Origin: an uncultured Pelagibacteraceae bacterium
Lineage (GTDB): Bacteria; Pseudomonadota; Alphaproteobacteria; Pelagibacterales; Pelagibacteraceae
Reading direction: 5' to 3'
NCBI GenBank assembly: GCA_902610115.1
Contig: CACLUK010000001.1
Span: forward strand, 84,876-148,875
Length of the DNA stretch: 64,000 nucleotides
Part shown: one piece after another, positions 49,332 to 57,061 of the stretch
Numbering within the stretch: position 1 is the stretch's first letter
Layout of the letters: each line of letters begins with the position of its first letter
Translations under genes and position numbers: made by a program
Notes under the pieces: model-generated
The model's database searches: none
What the model was told of the DNA's origin: nothing
Seen by the model: the letters and a program-made list of their open reading frames with translations, nothing else

Positions 49332-50615
49332 ATGAATTTTTCTACTCTTTTTCGCACAAAAGAGAACTTAAGTTTAGATAAAAATACATTAACAATTCTT
49401 AGGTACATTGCCATAATTGGCCAAATTTTGGCTATTAGTATAGTTTTTTATTACTTAAATTTACCGTTCCCAATCATAGAAAGTTACTTAATTATTTCAT
49501 TTGGTTTAGCTACAAATTTATACCTTCAATTTGGAATTAAAATCAATCAACTAAAAGATTTTTATGCAGCCCCTTTTCTTTTGTGTGATCTAATACAATT
49601 GAGCGCTCTTCTTTATTTGACAGGGGGGATATTTAATCCTTTTTCTTTCTTGTTAGTTATTCCAGCTATTGTTTCTTCAACATTTTTAAGTATGGGCACA
49701 ACAATTATCTTAGGTTTAATAACATCAATTCTTTTATTTACCATATCATTTTTTTACTTACCGCTACCAGGGGAAGATATGAATTTGTTACATTTTCCAA
49801 ACTTTTATAAAACTGGAATTATTATTTCTGTGTTGATCGGTTTAATCTTTTTAAGTTATTTCGGCATTCGTTTCTCTGGTGAAAAAAAGAAAACCGAGGA
49901 AGCTTTTAAAAAACTACAAGAAGTCATTTATAAAGAGTATGAATTAGAGTCCTTAGGGGGGCAAGCAGCAGCTGCAGCTCATTCTCTAGGAACACCCCTA
50001 GCTACAATTAGTGTAGTAGCTAAAGAATTAAAAAAAGAAATTGGAGATAACAACGAGCTATCTAAAGATATTGACTTATTAATCAGTCAATCTAAAAGAT
50101 GTAGTGAAATTCTTAAAAGAATTTCAAAAAAACAGATAGAAGAAGATAAATTTTTCAGCTCAACGAAATTAGAAAACTTACTTGAAGAAATTGTAAATTC
50201 TTTCAAAGAAACTTCTTCTAAAGAAATTGTTCTAGTTTCTAACAACGACAAAAATAAAATTGACATTCAAAGGTCCGCAGAAATGATCTATGGTTTAAGA
50301 AATTTTATTGGTAATGCGATAAAATTTTCAAAAAGTAAAGTTAATATCTTTTTGATAAGTGATGATAAAGAAATAAAAATTATAGTAAATGATGATGGGC
50401 CGGGATTTCCTAAAGATATTATTACCAAATTGGGAGAACCATATATTAAATCAAGATCTTTAGAATTAAATTCAAACTCAGGCTTAGGTCTTGGAACCTT
50501 CTTAGGCAAAACTTTATTAGAGAGACAAAATGCTAAACTTTTGTTTAAAGATGATAAAAATTTGGGTGGTGCTTCAGTAGTTATTAGTTGGTCACCTAAA
50601 AATATTTTACTATAA
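49332..50615 (+). CDS. regB: RegB/PrrB-type redox sensor histidine kinase
   Basis: 427 residues. Six transmembrane segments occupy residues about 25-185. The quinone-interaction motif GGIFNPFSFLLVIPA (GGxxNPF) identifies RegB. The H-box region AAAAHSLGTPLATISVVAKEL contains the phospho-accepting His, a Cys in SKRCSEIL may be the redox Cys, and the catalytic part has NAIKFSK, DDGPGF and GLGLGTFLGKTLL. It senses the ubiquinone pool and phosphorylates RegA, encoded about 4 kb away at 54933. It lies seven bases after gyrB. Confidence 0.94.
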   Translation: MNFSTLFRTKENLSLDKNTLTILRYIAIIGQILAISIVFYYLNLPFPIIESYLIISFGLATNLYLQFGIKINQLKDFYAAPFLLCDLIQLSALLYLTGGIFNPFSFLLVIPAIVSSTFLSMGTTIILGLITSILLFTISFFYLPLPGEDMNLLHFPNFYKTGIIISVLIGLIFLSYFGIRFSGEKKKTEEAFKKLQEVIYKEYELESLGGQAAAAAHSLGTPLATISVVAKELKKEIGDNNELSKDIDLLISQSKRCSEILKRISKKQIEEDKFFSSTKLENLLEEIVNSFKETSSKEIVLVSNNDKNKIDIQRSAEMIYGLRNFIGNAIKFSKSKVNIFLISDDKEIKIIVNDDGPGFPKDIITKLGEPYIKSRSLELNSNSGLGLGTFLGKTLLERQNAKLLFKDDKNLGGASVVISWSPKNILL

Positions 50616-50623
50616 GAGCAAAT

Positions 50624-51670
50624 TTATTTTGGTTCTTGTTGTGTTAAACAATGAATTGCTCCAAAACCCCAAATTAATTCGGAACAATCTATTGGAATAA
50701 TTTTTCTATTATTAAATTCTTTTTTAAAAATTTTGATTACTACTTTATCTTTAGGATCTTTGAAAGTTGGCAATAAAACGAATTTATTATAGATATAAAA
50801 GTTTAGATATGATGCTGGGACTCTTACTTTATCTATATAAATTGGTCTAGGCATAGGAATCTTAATAATTTTTATTTGAGAGGAACCAATTTTAATTTTT
50901 TTTAGAATTTTATAGTTTTCGTTGAGATTTTTGAAATTTTTATCCTTTTTATTATTTTCGTAAGCGAGAAAAACTTTATTAGTTTTTACAAATCTAGCAA
51001 TATCATCAACGTGACCATGAGTATCGTCTCCCGCAATTCCTTTATTTAGCCAAATAACCTTTTTTGCTCCAAAAAATTTTTTGAAAATAAGATTATAATC
51101 TTTTCTTTTTAAGAAAAAATTTCTTTGTTGAATTTTACTTAGCAAACATTCTTTTGTTGTGAGCAGTAAACCTTTTCCATTAACATCGATTGCTCCACCC
51201 TCAAGAACTATCGATTTTTTATTAAATTCAGGATTGATGACATACCCTTTGCAATGATCTTTTATTCCCATGTTGACTCTATTATCTGCTCTATAATTTT
51301 TATATTTAGCCCAGCCATTAAATTTCCAATTTAATAAAATATTTTGATTTTTTTGATCTTTAATAAATATTGGTCCTATATCTCGCATCCATACCCTGTC
51401 TGTTTTACAAATTATAAATTTTATATTTCGTATTCTTGCATTATTTTTCCTAAGCAATTTTTTAATTAAATTCTTAGATTTGTGATTATTAATTAGAAGA
51501 TTTACTTTTTGAGATTTTGTGATTTTTGAAATTATTTTAGCAAATATGCTTGGAATATTATTAAACTTGCCTGGCCAATCATTTTTATTATAAGGCCATC
51601 CCATCAATGTAGATTGTTGTCTTTCCCATTCAGCTGGCATCCTGAAAAGAGATTTTGTTATTTTAGGCAT
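50624..51670 (-). CDS. aguA: Agmatine deiminase
   Basis: 348 residues of the peptidyl-arginine-deiminase fold: MPAEWERQQSTLMGWPYNKNDWPG at the N-terminus, DRVWMRDIGPIFI, GGAIDVNGKG, GDDTHGHVDDIARFV with the catalytic His/Asp, and WGFGAIHCLTQQEP with the nucleophile Cys. It converts agmatine to N-carbamoylputrescine and ammonia. It overlaps aguB by eight bases, and it is the last gene of the four-gene polyamine operon. Confidence 0.95.
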   Translation of the reverse strand: MPKITKSLFRMPAEWERQQSTLMGWPYNKNDWPGKFNNIPSIFAKIISKITKSQKVNLLINNHKSKNLIKKLLRKNNARIRNIKFIICKTDRVWMRDIGPIFIKDQKNQNILLNWKFNGWAKYKNYRADNRVNMGIKDHCKGYVINPEFNKKSIVLEGGAIDVNGKGLLLTTKECLLSKIQQRNFFLKRKDYNLIFKKFFGAKKVIWLNKGIAGDDTHGHVDDIARFVKTNKVFLAYENNKKDKNFKNLNENYKILKKIKIGSSQIKIIKIPMPRPIYIDKVRVPASYLNFYIYNKFVLLPTFKDPKDKVVIKIFKKEFNNRKIIPIDCSELIWGFGAIHCLTQQEPK

Positions 51671-52538
51671 CTCTTGGATTTTTAAGTAGTCCTTTATAAT
51701 AGTCTATTCTTCTATCTCTAAAAAAAGGCCAATGTTGTCTAGAGGTTTCTACTTTTTTGAAATCAATTTCACAAATTAAAATGTTTTCTTTTAAACTGGC
51801 CTTTTTAACAACGTTACCACTTGGATCAAATATTACACTATTCCCCCAGAATTCTATCTTTTTATTACCTTGTTTTTCAATTCCAACTCTATTTACTGCA
51901 GCAACATATATACCATTAGCTATTGCGTGTGACCTTTGAATTGAAAGCCAGGACTCGAGTTGCGATTTACCAAATTTCCTTTTTTCTTTTGGATGCCATC
52001 CAATAGCGGTTGGATAAAAAATAATTTCTGCTCCTTTGAGAGCTGTTAGTCTTGCTGCTTCAGGAAACCACTGATCCCAACAAATTAAAGTTCCTAAATT
52101 GCCTTTTGAAGTTTTAAAAGATTTAAAACCTAAATCTCCAGGAGCAAAATAAAATTTCTCATAAAATTGTGGATCATCAGGGATATGCATTTTTCTGTAT
52201 TTTCCTAAAAGTTTACCCTTTTCATTAATTATAATACTACTATTGTGATAAAGCCCAGAGGTCTTCTTCTCAAATAATGAAATTATTAAAATTATTTTCA
52301 GTTCTCTAGCAAGTGCAGAAAATAAGTTACTGCTAGGCCCTGGTATTTTCTCAGCGAAGTTAAAGTTTTTATGACTTTCAACCTGACAGAAATATTTTGT
52401 CATGAATAACTCTGGTAAGCAAATTACTTTTGCACCTTTTTTTGCTGCAGAATTAATTTTGTCGACAGCATTTTGAATATTTTTTTTCGGATCAGATGAC
52501 ATTTTCATCTGCACTAATGCTATTTTCGTTTTACTCAT
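51663..52538 (-). CDS. aguB: N-carbamoylputrescine amidase
   Basis: 291 residues from ATG 52538; a longer start at 52589 would run into the DHS-like gene and adds an unrelated Lys-rich stretch. Nitrilase-fold catalytic triad: Glu in VICLPELFMTKYFC, Lys in KYRKMHIPDDPQFYEKFYF and Cys in GTLICWDQWFPEAARL. The IPDDP...EKFYFAPGD block is typical of AguB. It releases putrescine, CO2 and ammonia from N-carbamoylputrescine made by the adjacent AguA. Confidence 0.94.
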   Translation of the reverse strand: MSKTKIALVQMKMSSDPKKNIQNAVDKINSAAKKGAKVICLPELFMTKYFCQVESHKNFNFAEKIPGPSSNLFSALARELKIILIISLFEKKTSGLYHNSSIIINEKGKLLGKYRKMHIPDDPQFYEKFYFAPGDLGFKSFKTSKGNLGTLICWDQWFPEAARLTALKGAEIIFYPTAIGWHPKEKRKFGKSQLESWLSIQRSHAIANGIYVAAVNRVGIEKQGNKKIEFWGNSVIFDPSGNVVKKASLKENILICEIDFKKVETSRQHWPFFRDRRIDYYKGLLKNPRDA

Positions 52539-52543
52539 TATTT

Positions 52544-53590
52544 TCAATTGAATAGATTTTGAAAATTTCTTTTTTGTCTTGATTGCCAATGTCTACGATG
52601 AAATGCATCGCTTGCTATTAGGGGTAATACACTTGTAGCTTCAGCAAACACCATTTGTTCCTTCGTCACATCCACTTTGCCCCACGAACTTGCTTCTTTT
52701 AAGGTAGAACTACTACAAGCACCATCTCTCGTATCTGCCACAGTTATTTGAATAGCGTATTTATGCATATCTACTTTTTTACCTAATAACTCTGCACAAA
52801 CCACTGTATCCTGAATAAAATTTTTGGGTACCCCGCCGCCAACCATTAATAATCCCGATTGTTTTGATTTGAGTTTAATTTCTGTTATTTCTCTGAACTC
52901 TCTTATTGAGTCTATAGTGATGTGATTTTCTGGATTTTGTTCCTGATGCATTACAAGCCCAAATCCTGCTGAACTATCTGTGAAAGCGGGACAAAATATA
53001 GGAACATTAGCATCATAAGCAGTTTCTATTAATGAGTTTTTTTTCTTAGAATTTGTTTTTAAATATTTTCCAAGTTCTTTAATAAATTCTCTTGAGGTAT
53101 ATGTTTTAGGTTTAAGAGAATTAGCAATATCACATATAGTTTTGTCACATGCTTGAAGCTCCTCTTCATCAATATAAGTGTCATATATCCTATCAATATA
53201 GTTGTTTCTTAGTTCAGTATCATCTTGAAACTGGGATCCCTGATAATGCTTGAAACCTAGAGCTTCAAAAAAATCCATATCAATAATCGAGGCCCCTGTA
53301 GCCACAATAGCATCAACCATGTTATGTTTTACTAAATCAGTATATAAATCCATGCATCCACCTGCTGAAGTTGATCCTGCTAAAGTTAAAAAAATCGAAC
53401 AATCTTTATCTGCAAGCATTTCATTATAAATAGCTGCCGCTCTGGCTGTATCTCTAGAAGTGAAAGACATCTTACTCATACCATCAATAATCTTACGAGC
53501 ATCGAAAGACTTGATATCGATGTGTTCAACTGGGGAATTTAGTAAAGATTTTTTATTGTGTCCGATATTCGGACTATTTTTTTTATTCAT
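52544..53590 (-). CDS. Deoxyhypusine-synthase-like enzyme (likely homospermidine-forming)
   Basis: 348 residues of the DHS superfamily: LTLAGSTSAGGCMDLYTDLVK, VDAIVATGASIIDMDFFEALG, LLMVGGGVPKNFIQDT, ITVADTRDGACSSSTLKEASSWGKV and AEATSVLPLIASDAF. The Lys in SSWGKV is at the position of the catalytic Lys of human DHS (K329). Bacteria lack eIF5A hypusine; bacterial DHS homologues have been tied to homospermidine or related polyamine synthesis from putrescine. Its position in a putrescine operon supports that. It shares a base with the upstream decarboxylase stop (TAATG). Exact substrates are inferred. Confidence 0.86.
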   Translation of the reverse strand: MNKKNSPNIGHNKKSLLNSPVEHIDIKSFDARKIIDGMSKMSFTSRDTARAAAIYNEMLADKDCSIFLTLAGSTSAGGCMDLYTDLVKHNMVDAIVATGASIIDMDFFEALGFKHYQGSQFQDDTELRNNYIDRIYDTYIDEEELQACDKTICDIANSLKPKTYTSREFIKELGKYLKTNSKKKNSLIETAYDANVPIFCPAFTDSSAGFGLVMHQEQNPENHITIDSIREFREITEIKLKSKQSGLLMVGGGVPKNFIQDTVVCAELLGKKVDMHKYAIQITVADTRDGACSSSTLKEASSWGKVDVTKEQMVFAEATSVLPLIASDAFHRRHWQSRQKRNFQNLFN

Positions 53591-54771
53591 TAAGCTACTA
53601 AAGAACCAACTTTATCATTAGCATTATCGTACATAGATATAATTGGTTTGTCACTTAATTCGTGAATATCATTTGAATAAAAACCGTTGAAGTTTGTTCT
53701 GAAAGTAAGACTATAAGCCCCTAACTGACCTAACTCTATATAATCACCTTCTTTAATATTATTTGGTAACAAAAAAGGTCCTTTCATATAATCTAATCCA
53801 TCACAAGTTGGTCCAAAAAAATTAAAAGCAGTTAGTTTTTTAGACTGAACTCTTCCACTTGTAATCATCTTTGATGGTAAAACAAAGTTTGGTGCCCCAG
53901 CGTCAAATAAAGATCCATATGTTCCGTCATTAATGTACAAGCTATTTTTTTTTCTTAAAATAACTTTAACAATTGTAGATCCACTTTCTGCTACAAGAGC
54001 TCTTCCTGGTTCACATATAATTTCTGGCAATTTATTTAACTTCAGGTTATTTAGCTCTTTTTTAATTTCTTCCATATAATTAATTAATGGCTCAGGATTA
54101 AGATCTGGATATATAGAAGGAAATCCTCCACCAACATTAATTGTATTCGGAACTATTTTTGTTTTTTTAATTATATTTCCAATTTCACGAATTCCTTTTG
54201 AGTAAGAAATTTTATGCATACATTGAGAGCCAACGTGGAAACTCATTCCAAGTTTTTTTGAATGTTCCTTACATAATCTTACTAATCCTAAAGCTTCAGA
54301 GGGAAGTGCTCCAAATTTTCTTGAAAGATCTATTTCTGCATGCTCATTTGAAATTGCAATTCTTACAAACAACTCTAAATCTTTTGCTTGATTAGTAGCC
54401 TCTAGAATTTTCTTTAACTCGTCTTTACTGTCTAGAGAGAAACTTCTAACTCCGTAATTAAAATATGCTGACGATATACTCTCTTTACTTTTGATAGTAT
54501 GCATAAAATGTAACTTGACATCTGACTTAATTTTATTAAGAAGTTTTATTTCATTTAGTGAGGCAACATCAAATTCATTTATACCATTAGCAATAATCTG
54601 TTTAATAATTTTTTCGTTTGGATTTGTTTTCACGGCGTAGAGTATCTTTCCTGGAAAATTTTCTTTAAAAAATTTTACGGATTTTTTAATCTCGTTAAGC
54701 CGTATACAATATACGGGGTAATCTGGTTGTAGTGAGTTAACTAGTTCGTTAACTGTTTTAAATTTTCCCAT
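53590..54771 (-). CDS. Ornithine-decarboxylase-type (fold III) PLP decarboxylase
   Basis: 393 residues from ATG 54771, which has GAGGG nine bases upstream; an upstream in-frame start at 54801 is less likely. The alanine-racemase/ODC fold is clear: ILYAVKTNPNEKIIKQI with the PLP Lys, FHVGSQCMHKISY, NVGGGFPSIYPDL, ICEPGRALVAESG, and NFFGPTCDGLDYMKGP with the conserved Cys-Asp of the partner subunit. The family includes ornithine, lysine and some arginine decarboxylases. The downstream AguA/AguB steps use agmatine, which would fit an arginine substrate, but motifs do not settle it. Confidence 0.88.
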   Translation of the reverse strand: MGKFKTVNELVNSLQPDYPVYCIRLNEIKKSVKFFKENFPGKILYAVKTNPNEKIIKQIIANGINEFDVASLNEIKLLNKIKSDVKLHFMHTIKSKESISSAYFNYGVRSFSLDSKDELKKILEATNQAKDLELFVRIAISNEHAEIDLSRKFGALPSEALGLVRLCKEHSKKLGMSFHVGSQCMHKISYSKGIREIGNIIKKTKIVPNTINVGGGFPSIYPDLNPEPLINYMEEIKKELNNLKLNKLPEIICEPGRALVAESGSTIVKVILRKKNSLYINDGTYGSLFDAGAPNFVLPSKMITSGRVQSKKLTAFNFFGPTCDGLDYMKGPFLLPNNIKEGDYIELGQLGAYSLTFRTNFNGFYSNDIHELSDKPIISMYDNANDKVGSLVA

Positions 54772-54823
54772 TTCATGTGTCCCTCGCTTTAAATTACACA
54801 AAGATTTTTTAAAAAATTTAATA

Positions 54824-54860
54824 AAAAAAACCTTATTTATTTCGCATTTAAGGTTTTTTT
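54824..54860 (-). terminator. Terminator-like hairpin in the leader of the polyamine operon
   Basis: CCTTA (54831-54835) pairs with TAAGG (54849-54853), extended by seven A/T pairs, around a 13-base loop; read on the minus strand it ends in eight T. It also forms on the plus strand with seven T. Yet it lies between two divergent genes, 53 bp upstream of the decarboxylase ATG, where no converging transcripts need to end. An attenuator for the operon is the likeliest reading. Confidence 0.6.
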
Positions 54861-54895
54861 GACTCTATGTAAAGAAAAAAAGAACATTTTTGTCG

Positions 54896-54927
54896 TGTTG
54901 AAATTTTGTCAACAATACCTATATGAT
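54896..54927 (+). promoter_or_regulatory. regA promoter with overlapping dyad
   Basis: TTGAAA (54898-54903), 18 bp, TATGAT (54922-54927) gives a plausible sigma-70 promoter whose start point would fall at or next to the regA ATG (54933), implying a leaderless or nearly leaderless mRNA. A perfect inverted repeat TGTTGA-N7-TCAACA (54896-54914) covers the -35 and is a candidate operator. Confidence 0.5.
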
Positions 54928-54932
54928 CTCTC

Positions 54933-55505
54933 ATGAGGTCACATAAAAACGTTCCAGAGCAGCTAAAATTAGCAGACTTTGCTGATAAATCGCTATTAAT
55001 CCTTGATGATGACGATCCCTTAAGGGGTAGGCTTGCAAGAGCCATGGAGAAGAAAGGATTTCAAGTTAAAGAGGCTAAATCAGTAGCCGAAGGTCTTGAT
55101 ATTGCTAAAACAGCTCCTACAGCCTTTGCTGTGGTTGACCTGAGGCTTGAAGATGGAAATGGATTGGATGTTGTTAAAGAACTCTCAAAAAATAAAAAAG
55201 ATAGCAGAATTGTAATGTTAACGGGATACGGGAATCTACCTACGGCTGTAGAGGCTGTTAAAGTAGGAGCAATCGATTACATTTCTAAACCAGTTGATGC
55301 GGACGACGTAGAGTCTGCTTTATTAGCATCGCCAGAATCAAAGGCAAAGCCTCCTGAAAATCCAATGTCGGCAGATAGAGTAAAATGGGAACATATCCAC
55401 CGAGTTTTTGAATTATGTAATAGAAATGTTTCCGAAACAGCTCGAAGACTTAAAATGCATAGAAGAACACTGCAAAGAATTCTCTCTAAAAGATCTCCAA
55501 GATAA
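54933..55505 (+). CDS. regA: RegA/PrrA-type redox response regulator
   Basis: 190 residues. The receiver (20-135) has LLILDDDDPLRGRLARAMEKKGF, the phospho-acceptor in AVVDLRLEDGNGLDVV, MLTGYGNLPTAVEAVKVGAIDYISKP, then a Pro-containing linker and a Fis-type HTH (NVSETARRLKMHRRTLQRIL). This is the RegA layout, a global regulator of respiration, carbon and nitrogen metabolism phosphorylated by RegB. regB is about 4.3 kb upstream, separated by the polyamine operon. regA converges on bioY, with one base between the stops. Confidence 0.95.
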   Translation: MRSHKNVPEQLKLADFADKSLLILDDDDPLRGRLARAMEKKGFQVKEAKSVAEGLDIAKTAPTAFAVVDLRLEDGNGLDVVKELSKNKKDSRIVMLTGYGNLPTAVEAVKVGAIDYISKPVDADDVESALLASPESKAKPPENPMSADRVKWEHIHRVFELCNRNVSETARRLKMHRRTLQRILSKRSPR

Positions 55506-55506
55506 C

Positions 55507-56058
55507 TTAAAGAAATTTTCTGAATTTTCTAATTTGATTTATTGCTAATGTTGCAATTAGAACTTTAAATAACTCTGCTAACAAGAAAGGTTGTGCTCCC
55601 AACTTGAATATTGGTTTATCCCATCCTATTAAAGTACCTAGCCATAAAATCCCTAATACATAAATAAAGCTAGTAGCAAAAACTAATTTAAAAAAATTCT
55701 TTAAATAATTATTATCGTAATTAAATTTTCCTGCTAAAAATCCAGCTACCACAAAACCTATCAAATAACCCATTGTTGGTCCTGTGAAGTATACTATTCC
55801 AATACCTTTTTCTGGAGTTCCTGAAAACACTGGCAAACCAATTATACCTTCGAATAAATATAAAGAAATAGTTGCCACACCAAGTTTCCATCCAAAACAT
55901 ATTCCTATTAACAAGACCACTAAAGTTTGCATTGTCATAGGGACAGGGTAAAATGGTATTTTAACTTTTGACGATATTGCTAAAAGAATGGAGCCCAATA
56001 AGGCGATAAATATATATTTAATTATTTTTGTTTGTTTTAAACTTTTTACAAATTCCAT
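55507..56058 (-). CDS. bioY: Biotin transporter substrate-binding component BioY
   Basis: 183 residues with about six transmembrane helices. Family segments: IPFYPVPMTMQTLVVLLIG, YLFEGIIGLPVFSGT and YFTGPTMGYLIGFVVAGFLAG. BioY imports biotin, alone or with ECF ATPases (BioM) and BioN. No bioMN genes are near, so it may work alone or with shared components. The ABC ATPase just upstream (56090) is an ABC-2 exporter type and not an obvious partner. 31 bp separate the two. Confidence 0.93.
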   Translation of the reverse strand: MEFVKSLKQTKIIKYIFIALLGSILLAISSKVKIPFYPVPMTMQTLVVLLIGICFGWKLGVATISLYLFEGIIGLPVFSGTPEKGIGIVYFTGPTMGYLIGFVVAGFLAGKFNYDNNYLKNFFKLVFATSFIYVLGILWLGTLIGWDKPIFKLGAQPFLLAELFKVLIATLAINQIRKFRKFL

Positions 56059-56089
56059 TTAATTAATTTAACTTTTTTTTTATTAAAAT

Positions 56090-57019
56090 CTAGTGTTTTG
56101 TTAATTGAACAAAAACATCTTCTAAATCACCATCTTCTGTTGAAATATCCTCAATTTTTATATTATTTTCATTTAAATAATTGATTATTTCCCCAAAATC
56201 TAGTGAGTTTTTTTCATAAGTAACTAATATTGAATTTTTAGAGTTTATTTTAAAATTTATATCTTTCATCATTAAATTCTTATTTAATTCAATATTTTTA
56301 ACTTTAAAATTTATTTTTTTAGTTTTAATTCTCTCAAGTAATTTTTCAGTGGTATCTAACGCAACTAAATTTCCTTTATTGATTATAGCTATTCGATCGC
56401 ACATTTCCTGTGCTTCAATCAGATAGTGTGTGGTTAATATTATTGTTACACCTTCTTTGTTTAGAGCTTTTACATTTTCCCACAGATTATTTCTAAGTTC
56501 TACATCAACACCTGCTGTAGGCTCATCTAAAATTAAAATTGGAGGCTGATGAACCATAGCCTTTGCTATAAGCAATCTTCTCTTCATGCCGCCTGATAAG
56601 CTTCTGGAGTATGCATTAGCTTTATCTTGAAGAGAAACCATCTTTAATATTAAATCTGTTATACGGTTCTCTTTAGAAATACCGTATAGTCCGGCCTGAA
56701 GTTCAAGAAGTTTTTTGGGACTAAAAAAAGCATCTAAGTTTACTTCCTGGGGGACTATTCCTACAGACGCTCTAACTTGACGAGGATTTTGATCTAAATC
56801 AAAACCCCATACATTTACTTTTCCACTAGTTTTAATAACTGTGCCTCCTAGAATACTCAAAAAAGTTGTCTTGCCCGCTCCATTCGGTCCTAATAATCCA
56901 AATACCTCACCTTGTCTGACTTCAAAACTTAATTCATTTAAAGCTTTATTATGTTTTTTGGTTTTAGGACTAGAATAAATCTTTGTTAGATTTTCAACAG
57001 CTAGGGCAAATTTATTCAT
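56090..57019 (-). CDS. ABC-2-type transporter ATP-binding protein
   Basis: 309 residues. Walker A GLLGPNGAGKTTFLSILGG, Q-loop GIVPQEVNLDAFF, signature SRSLSGGMKRRLLIAKAM, Walker B ILILDEPTAGVD and H-loop LTTHYLIEAQ. The C-terminal 80 residues are a small domain typical of YadG/CcmA-like ATPases that drive exporters. The matching permease is not adjacent: bioY follows and polA lies divergent 42 bp away. The cargo is unknown. Confidence 0.9.
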   Translation of the reverse strand: MNKFALAVENLTKIYSSPKTKKHNKALNELSFEVRQGEVFGLLGPNGAGKTTFLSILGGTVIKTSGKVNVWGFDLDQNPRQVRASVGIVPQEVNLDAFFSPKKLLELQAGLYGISKENRITDLILKMVSLQDKANAYSRSLSGGMKRRLLIAKAMVHQPPILILDEPTAGVDVELRNNLWENVKALNKEGVTIILTTHYLIEAQEMCDRIAIINKGNLVALDTTEKLLERIKTKKINFKVKNIELNKNLMMKDINFKINSKNSILVTYEKNSLDFGEIINYLNENNIKIEDISTEDGDLEDVFVQLTKH

Positions 57020-57061
57020 ACTTTTTTATAATTCATCCAAATTTCAATGTAATATGTATAT

